A DNA stretch of 45,322 nt from Acidobacteriota bacterium (GTDB taxonomy: Bacteria > Acidobacteriota > Terriglobia > Bryobacterales > Bryobacteraceae). Location: contig JAFDVS010000090.1 in assembly GCA_018268935.1 (NCBI GenBank), forward strand, positions 1 to 45,322, in the 5' to 3' direction. How positions within the stretch are numbered: position 1 is the stretch's first letter; each line of letters begins with the position of its first letter. Of the stretch, positions 40,761 to 45,322 are shown piece by piece. A program made the position numbers and the translations under genes. The notes beneath the pieces were generated by a model. The model was not told where the DNA came from. It did not search any database and worked only from the letters and a program-made list of their open reading frames with translations.

Positions 40761-41549
40761 TCAAACTAAAGCCACCGAGTCGTCGTTTGAATGTGAACGC
40801 AACCGACGCTGAACGAGATCCTGTGCCTGAGTCACAAATTGCAGAACGTTCCCTTTGCGGTTGGCGATGTCCCAACCGGTCTTCATCCGTTGTTTCAGAT
40901 CCGTCGTCGCTAAGGCTGGATCAGGAGTCTGATAGATGGCGGACGAGGCAACGACAATGTCGGCTCCAGCCTCAACCACGGAGCTGATGTTCTGTGCCTT
41001 GATTCCACCGTCGATCTCGATACACGCTTTGGAGCCGGTTTTGTCAATCAAGCGGCGTAGTCTAGTAACCTTCTCCATCGCCTCTGGGATGAACTTCTGA
41101 CCAGCAAAGCCGGGCAGGATTGCCATTACAGTCACTAAGTCAATATATGGCAATACATATTCCAGCACTTCGGCTGGTGTCTCCGAATTAAGTGCAATTC
41201 CAACTCCTACGCCTCGTTTTCTTACCTGATCAACGATACCCTGCAGGCGCTGAACCGCCTCGTAGTGAAATATGATGTAGTCGGCTCCCACATCGGCCAT
41301 CATCGAAATCCAGTCTTGGGGTCGGGATACCATGAGGTGCACTTCAATCGGAAGAGATGTTGCCGCGCGGATTCGCCTTACGAGTTCCTCGCCAAATGTG
41401 ATCGTAGGTGTGAAAATGCCATCCGCAACATCGATCTGGAGCAAATCTGCGCCGGATGTTTCCGCGATCGACACCGCCTCGCCAAACGCGAGCCAATTCG
41501 CCCCCAATACAGAAGCCGACAGGAGCGGCTGTTCAAGATTCCGATTCAT
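40761..41549 (-). CDS. ribulose-phosphate 3-epimerase-like TIM-barrel protein
   Basis: A 262-residue TIM barrel of the ribulose-phosphate 3-epimerase family, which interconverts ketopentose phosphates using a metal ion. Recognisable segments: LLSASVLGANWLAFGEAV, DLLQIDVADGIFTPTITFG, PIEVHLMVSRP, ACIEIDGGIKAQN. In classical enzymes the first metal ligand is His in HxDxMDG; here it is Gln38 (QIDVADG), while D40, H71 and the DGG Asp are kept. The substrate may therefore differ from ribulose 5-phosphate. It is longer than the usual 220 or so residues by a C-terminal extension. It is the last gene of a six-gene operon; its start directly abuts the SIS gene stop. Confidence 0.85.
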   Translation of the reverse strand: MNRNLEQPLLSASVLGANWLAFGEAVSIAETSGADLLQIDVADGIFTPTITFGEELVRRIRAATSLPIEVHLMVSRPQDWISMMADVGADYIIFHYEAVQRLQGIVDQVRKRGVGVGIALNSETPAEVLEYVLPYIDLVTVMAILPGFAGQKFIPEAMEKVTRLRRLIDKTGSKACIEIDGGIKAQNISSVVEAGADIVVASSAIYQTPDPALATTDLKQRMKTGWDIANRKGNVLQFVTQAQDLVQRRLRSHSNDDSVALV

Positions 41550-42161
41550 CTACTCATTTGCCTCTGGTTCCACAGAAAGCGCTAAGCCAACGCCGCCTTC
41601 GGGATGAATTGCGCGCAGCCCAGAAACCGTTTGGCGCTGCTGGCATACGCTCCAACAAAGCATATCGCAAACGAGGGCATTCAGCAACGACGATCCCGTC
41701 GCCACCAAACCCAAGAGATCTTTAGTCTGAGAGAAGTCTAGCTCGACCAGCACGTTGTGGGCCTCAAGCCAAGGCGGTCTGCACCCCGCCTGAACAACAA
41801 GCTTGCTGCCTCTTCCTTCGGCCAGCGCTGGTAGACGGCCGAGGCCATTTCCATGCGCCGACTTGGAGATAAGATACAAGGCGTCGTGAGGCGTCAGAAC
41901 GCCGCCGGCACCATTGAGGAGCTCGGTGGCATGAACGAATAGCGCTGGCACACCGGAGTCAGTCAGCAGATGTGCAAAGCGTCGGGCAATGATGCCAGAC
42001 GTCCCAACTCCAGTCGTGACTACCTTTCCCTGTAACGATAGAACCACACGCAATGCTGCATCGAAACCGGCAGGGGGACTTGCTATCCCTGCGCGAAGAC
42101 CGTCAATCGCCGAAAAGGCATATTCGATCGCGTCGGTCACCATAGTTGAGTCATTCGGCAC
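41550..42161 (-). CDS. SIS-domain sugar-phosphate isomerase-like protein
   Basis: A 203-residue single SIS domain of the type in arabinose-5-phosphate isomerase (KdsD) and hexulose-6-phosphate isomerase. The phosphosugar loop is GKVVTTGVGTSGIIARRFAH; other family segments are VPALFVHATELLNGAGGVLT, DALYLISKSAHGNG and the C-terminal RAIHPEGGVG, which matches the KdsD HPGGxLG motif. No CBS domains follow, unlike KdsD. In the usual SGxT segment this protein has SKSAHG, a possible change at the sugar site. It overlaps the YjbQ gene by 11 bp and abuts the epimerase-like gene. Confidence 0.85.
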   Translation of the reverse strand: MPNDSTMVTDAIEYAFSAIDGLRAGIASPPAGFDAALRVVLSLQGKVVTTGVGTSGIIARRFAHLLTDSGVPALFVHATELLNGAGGVLTPHDALYLISKSAHGNGLGRLPALAEGRGSKLVVQAGCRPPWLEAHNVLVELDFSQTKDLLGLVATGSSLLNALVCDMLCWSVCQQRQTVSGLRAIHPEGGVGLALSVEPEANE

Positions 42162-42591
42162 TACTGATTCCTAATACTTGCAACAGCACAGTTCTTTTTC
42201 TCGGATGCTTGACATCAAACTCTACGAAGACGATCTGCTGCCACGCTCCAATGGCAAGGTCACCGTTTCGCAACGGTACAGTGAGGCTTGCACCGAGTAG
42301 GGTCGCGCGGAGGTGAGAGTGACTGTTGTTATCTTGCCACCTCCGCTGGTGCTCGTATGCTGCATTGCCATCAACCAGCCGCTTCACGATTCCGCGCAGA
42401 TCCTGAAATAGACCCTCCTCGGCCTCAATCGATACAATGCTGCCCGTTGAGCCAGGCACGAATACATTGACAATTCCATCTCGAATGCCAGACTCGCGAA
42501 TTCGCGCCCGTACTTCGGCCGTAAGGTCTCGGCAATCGAGTTCCGATGATGCGGACGTTTCCCACTTGATATCAGACGAGAACACTTTCAT
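42151..42591 (-). CDS. YjbQ/UPF0047 family protein
   Basis: A 146-residue YjbQ (UPF0047) protein. Signature segments: FVPGSTGSIVSIEAEEG, YEHQRRWQDNNSHSHLRATL, GASLTVPLRNGDLAIGAWQQ, IVFVEFD and RKRTVLLQVLG. Members of the family have weak thiamine-phosphate synthase activity in vitro, but their true role is not established. This member is of the subfamily with PGST instead of PHTT. It overlaps the upstream TIM-barrel gene by 4 bp and the downstream SIS gene by 11 bp, which links it tightly to sugar-phosphate chemistry here. Confidence 0.88.
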   Translation of the reverse strand: MKVFSSDIKWETSASSELDCRDLTAEVRARIRESGIRDGIVNVFVPGSTGSIVSIEAEEGLFQDLRGIVKRLVDGNAAYEHQRRWQDNNSHSHLRATLLGASLTVPLRNGDLAIGAWQQIVFVEFDVKHPRKRTVLLQVLGISSAE

Positions 42592-43574
42592 TGCTTACTC
42601 CGTTGTGTGACTACGGTGGCCAGTTCCGACCGCCACCACTTCAAGCTCCATCGTATGTGCTCTAGTTCCTGAGCGGCGATTTCCGAGGTGCTCGCCTTCT
42701 CCCGAGACAGATAGGCATCGACTTCCCGTGGCCAACGCTCGTACTGTTTGACAAAGCTCCAGAACGCCCTCTGTGACGGCGGTTGGGTCACTGACGGCTG
42801 TACTACTGGCACTAGACTCGGAGCCCGGCTTGTTGAAATCTCCAACATGAAATCATTGATGCCATGTGACAAGCCAACGTCAAGAAGTGCTCGAATCGGC
42901 AGGCCGCCCATTCCCAATGGCACTGCCCTTACATAGAGACCAGATGGGCCAGTTCGGAAAGCAAGATCTTTGACGTGGCAGTAAGTCGTGTAGGGCCCGA
43001 GAAGTGTGAATGCTTCAAATGGGCTTTCCGTGACATGAAACTGATTGCCAAAATCGAAGCACACAACGCATTGTGGGTGGATTCCCTCTATCAAGCTTAG
43101 GATTTCTTCGGCCCTAAGATCCTGATGGTTTTCAACGGCGACCGTGATATTCAACGACGCCGCAGCAAAAACGAGTCTTTGCAGGATTTCCCGGAGGCCA
43201 GCCAGTTCTTTCGGGTCCCATCTTCTCGAAGGACGCTGGCCAACGGGTACTGCAAATGTACGCAGAGACCGTGCGCCGAGATCGTTGCAAATTCGGAGTG
43301 CCCGCTCAAACTCTTGGGATGGAGTCGCCTCCAACGACGCGCCAACCGACCGAACAAGCGGCGGTCCGGACGCTCGAACGGCGATGGCTTCATCGGCTGC
43401 TCGCAGGCCTACAGCTACTGCCTCCTTCGAAGTGAGTTGGAATACCTGCAAGTCGATCGATACAATGCCAATAGCATTGTGGCAGCAGTACGAAAGCAGA
43501 TCGTCTGCTGACCAACCTTGGAATCGCAGACCGTAACTATCGATTCCGAAGTTGAGAATGGGAGCGCGAGTCAC
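42588..43574 (-). CDS. xylose-isomerase-like TIM-barrel sugar isomerase/epimerase
   Basis: A 328-residue protein of the AP-endonuclease 2/xylose-isomerase-like TIM-barrel superfamily, which covers sugar isomerases and epimerases. The expected metal-ligand regions are visible: ITVAVENHQDL (Glu), CVVCFDFGNQFH (Asp), YCHVKDLAFR (His and Lys) and FMLEISTSR (Glu). GTG at 43574 was chosen because it follows the upstream gene's stop by 7 bp and precedes the first barrel strand (APILNFGIDSYGLRF); ATG at 43637 would extend into the neighbouring gene. The C-terminal 60 residues, helical and Trp-rich, go beyond the usual barrel. The substrate is unknown. Confidence 0.85.
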   Translation of the reverse strand: MTRAPILNFGIDSYGLRFQGWSADDLLSYCCHNAIGIVSIDLQVFQLTSKEAVAVGLRAADEAIAVRASGPPLVRSVGASLEATPSQEFERALRICNDLGARSLRTFAVPVGQRPSRRWDPKELAGLREILQRLVFAAASLNITVAVENHQDLRAEEILSLIEGIHPQCVVCFDFGNQFHVTESPFEAFTLLGPYTTYCHVKDLAFRTGPSGLYVRAVPLGMGGLPIRALLDVGLSHGINDFMLEISTSRAPSLVPVVQPSVTQPPSQRAFWSFVKQYERWPREVDAYLSREKASTSEIAAQELEHIRWSLKWWRSELATVVTQRSKQ

Positions 43575-43581
43575 ACCAGAC

Positions 43582-44262
43582 CTACTCTGGTTTCTTAAAG
43601 TGGGCGGAGACCTGCGCGGCGAACTTTGGCCCAACATCTAAACGTCCCTCTTGTACCGCAATAACCTCTTTGCTGATTAGAAAGTCGAGCACTCTTACGT
43701 AGCTCTCGTAGTCGGTTGATCGCAGCGTGTCAATCGAGAGAAGACTGGGGTTCTGATACACCGTTTGAATGTACCGTTCGGCAATAGGCGGGTTCTCCGA
43801 GGCATTAATGATCTCCATGAGATCCAAGTCGGAGATGCCGACGGGCGGAACCGTTCGTTTCCCCTGTGGTTCTACAGACGCCCTTACCTGCGTCATTACC
43901 TGATCAAGTAGATTCTTGCGATCCTGCTCTGGAATCCTTGCATACGCAGGCACAGTGGAAAGCAATTCTGCGATCTGGGGGGTCGCTCCACCCAAGCGAC
44001 GCAAAGCGTTTTGCTCCCCTGCGAGAGTTGCTGCGATCACCATCTGCATCTGGTTATCAAATAGACGTTCTGTGGCTCGTTCGGTTCTCTCGGATCGCAC
44101 AGAAACGCCACGCAGCTCTGTCATGAGTCGCTCGAGGGTTTGCTGCGCAGCAAGACTGTCAGCCTTCGCGAGCTCAATAGCCTTAAAAGAGACCCATATG
44201 GCCAACCCGGAGATTCCCAAGTTGAGGACGAATGTCATTATGTCGTAGATTAATCTGTCCAT
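43582..44262 (-). CDS. membrane-anchored protein of unknown function
   Basis: A 226-residue protein with one N-terminal membrane helix (MTFVLNLGISGLAIWVSFKA, residues about 9-28). A coiled-coil stretch (LAAQQTLERLMTELRGVSVR, ERTERATERLF) and a cytoplasmic or periplasmic globular part follow. The C-terminus (YVRVLDFLISKEVIAVQEGR) resembles a small winged-helix fold. It lies 3 bp after the stop of the upstream TIM-barrel gene and 7 bp before the next, so it belongs to the operon even though it is not enzyme-like. It may tether or regulate the pathway enzymes; this is speculation. Confidence 0.75.
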   Translation of the reverse strand: MDRLIYDIMTFVLNLGISGLAIWVSFKAIELAKADSLAAQQTLERLMTELRGVSVRSERTERATERLFDNQMQMVIAATLAGEQNALRRLGGATPQIAELLSTVPAYARIPEQDRKNLLDQVMTQVRASVEPQGKRTVPPVGISDLDLMEIINASENPPIAERYIQTVYQNPSLLSIDTLRSTDYESYVRVLDFLISKEVIAVQEGRLDVGPKFAAQVSAHFKKPE

Positions 44263-44265
44263 AAG

Positions 44266-45006
44266 CTAAGATCTCGCTTTTGGCTGCCGTATGAATGGCA
44301 GGCGGGTATCTAAATTCTCAAACAGTCGGAAAAGGCGCTCGTGGTCGCGAGGAACTGGGAGTCCGTGCGGAAACGCTTCCTGAATCCTCTTGCTAATAGG
44401 AGTGGATGCTTGCTGCGAGACTTTGCCAACGAGTTCCGTAGGCGCTGATGTGTCGAACAAATCCAAGACGATCAAGTCGGATGCCGCAGCCACTTCACGA
44501 TTGAGTACTTGCCCTTGGAAATGCGCTACCAAGGGCGGATGGGGAGCGCTGGAAAATGCTTCATAGACCACTCGCGGGCTCATGGCCCCCCAAGTCGTGT
44601 ACACAAATTCAGGCAAGTAGTCCTTTAGCCGAGGCAGGTCTGCAACTTCCCTAAGCGCCAGGCCCAGTATTACTTGACTCTCCCGGATCGTTTGGGCGAG
44701 ATCGGTATCGATTGTGGCCGCGGGGAGGACGACTAGGTCCGCCCCACATGCGATCGCATCTTTGATCGCTTCGCAAGAGGGCTTTCCCTCGTAGTGCACT
44801 AGGATTGGCAAGTTGGACCAAGCCGCTAGATGGGCAATCATGAACTCCCCGAACAGCGACATCCCGCTAGCCGGGGCGTAAACGAAATTGATCTGAACGA
44901 AGTCCACCGGCCAAGCGACTGCACGTTCAATCTCAGCTTTCAGGGAAAGCGGGTTGATACCGGTCAAACTTGTACCTATCAGGGGCATACGAGGAGTTTC
45001 ATTCAA
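44266..45006 (-). CDS. TIM-barrel protein related to ribulose-phosphate-binding barrels
   Basis: A 246-residue alpha/beta barrel, first gene of the operon. Strand segments: PLIGTSLTGINPLSLKAEIE, VDFVQINFVYAPASG, LPILVHYEGKPS, CGADLVVLPAATIDTD, SQVILGLALREVADLPRL, EFVYTTWGAMSPR. The layout resembles the ribulose-phosphate-binding barrel group (epimerase, hexulose-6-phosphate synthase), but the epimerase metal motif is absent, so the reaction is not clear. It begins near a divergent gene-poor region at the window end. It is probably paired with the epimerase-like and SIS proteins of the same operon, as hexulose-phosphate synthase and isomerase are in other bacteria. Confidence 0.7.
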   Translation of the reverse strand: MNETPRMPLIGTSLTGINPLSLKAEIERAVAWPVDFVQINFVYAPASGMSLFGEFMIAHLAAWSNLPILVHYEGKPSCEAIKDAIACGADLVVLPAATIDTDLAQTIRESQVILGLALREVADLPRLKDYLPEFVYTTWGAMSPRVVYEAFSSAPHPPLVAHFQGQVLNREVAAASDLIVLDLFDTSAPTELVGKVSQQASTPISKRIQEAFPHGLPVPRDHERLFRLFENLDTRLPFIRQPKARS

Positions 45007-45322
45007 TTTGGGTTATGATACCGCATCTCGGATTCCCTCATCAGAGCAAGGTTGATGTCCGCATCCTTGGTGTATCAGCATGCAGCGTTCGGATGTTTCG
45101 GGTCCCGAGGTGGACCACAGAAAATCGGCGCCGTCGAAGTCCACATCGCGACGCCAGCCAACAGCATGCGCGATTCGTCACCGTTTTTCACTTGGACCCG
45201 CGTCAACACGTTCCTTTGTTCGGCCAGCGGGCATCAACGCCGCAGTTTCGGCAAACGTTGTCAAACGACCAAACGCCTGGAATTGACACACTAGATTTTC
45301 TGGGGCGGCCCGGAATTTCAGT
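45007..45322. other. window end without a clear gene
   Basis: It should contain the promoter of the six-gene minus-strand operon close to 45010-45040 (TATCAT-like -10 on the minus strand), but no convincing -35 was found. Two short overlapping plus-strand frames (45052-45294 and 45080-45286) have Ser/Arg-rich composition and no ribosome-binding site; they could be a decayed gene. Nothing else is recognised. Confidence 0.4.

Noticed and set aside
45052..45294. Possible transposase remnant at the window end
   Set aside because: Ser/Arg-rich frames without a recognisable motif or ribosome-binding site; the evidence is too thin.

Overview
The window has a GC-rich bacterial chromosome at both ends and an integrated, lower-GC mobile island of about 30.5 kb in the middle (roughly 8954-39521). 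The left chromosomal part carries a secreted GH3 glycosidase, a winged-helix/PD40 membrane regulator, an ICMT-type methyltransferase and an ankyrin/cyclase-repeat exported protein. This gene mix is typical of Acidobacteriota (Bryobacter/Solibacter-like). That placement is an inference from gene content, because no rRNA or other marker gene is present.

Layout. 1-8.9 kb: host genes, mostly on the minus strand, including a MarR-methyltransferase pair with a visible promoter/operator and a regulator locus with a repeated CGTACGTACG palindrome. 8954-39521: the island, bounded by a 31-bp direct repeat that is the 3' end of a tRNA-Leu gene, with paired CTCAACAC arm repeats just inside each end. Its left third holds a tyrosine integrase, excisionase-like HTH proteins, a symmetric GTTTCC/GGAAAC iteron array that looks like a replication origin, and a P4-type primase/helicase. 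The middle holds a fused Mom-like acetyltransferase/ParB/DNA methyltransferase protein and a minus-strand cassette with a second tyrosine recombinase. The right half is a complete type 1 BREX phage-defence operon: small RHH gene, brxA, brxB, brxC, a HEPN gene, pglX, pglZ and brxL. It is followed by a PD-(D/E)XK-like nuclease and two more proteins with HEPN RNxxxH motifs.

39.5-40.7 kb: remains of an older island at the same tRNA-Leu: a tRNA 3' half, tandem 12-bp arm-like repeats, a truncated gene and a C-terminal integrase fragment. 40.76-45.0 kb: a tightly packed six-gene minus-strand operon of sugar-phosphate-type enzymes (ribulose-phosphate-epimerase-like, SIS isomerase, YjbQ, xylose-isomerase-like TIM barrel, membrane-anchored protein, second TIM barrel).

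Most interesting points: the Mom-ParB-methyltransferase fusion, the BREX operon with an embedded HEPN gene and a HEPN/nuclease tail, the dyad-symmetric iteron origin, and the uncharacterised sugar-phosphate-like operon. No intact tRNA gene, rRNA, IS element or CRISPR array was seen.
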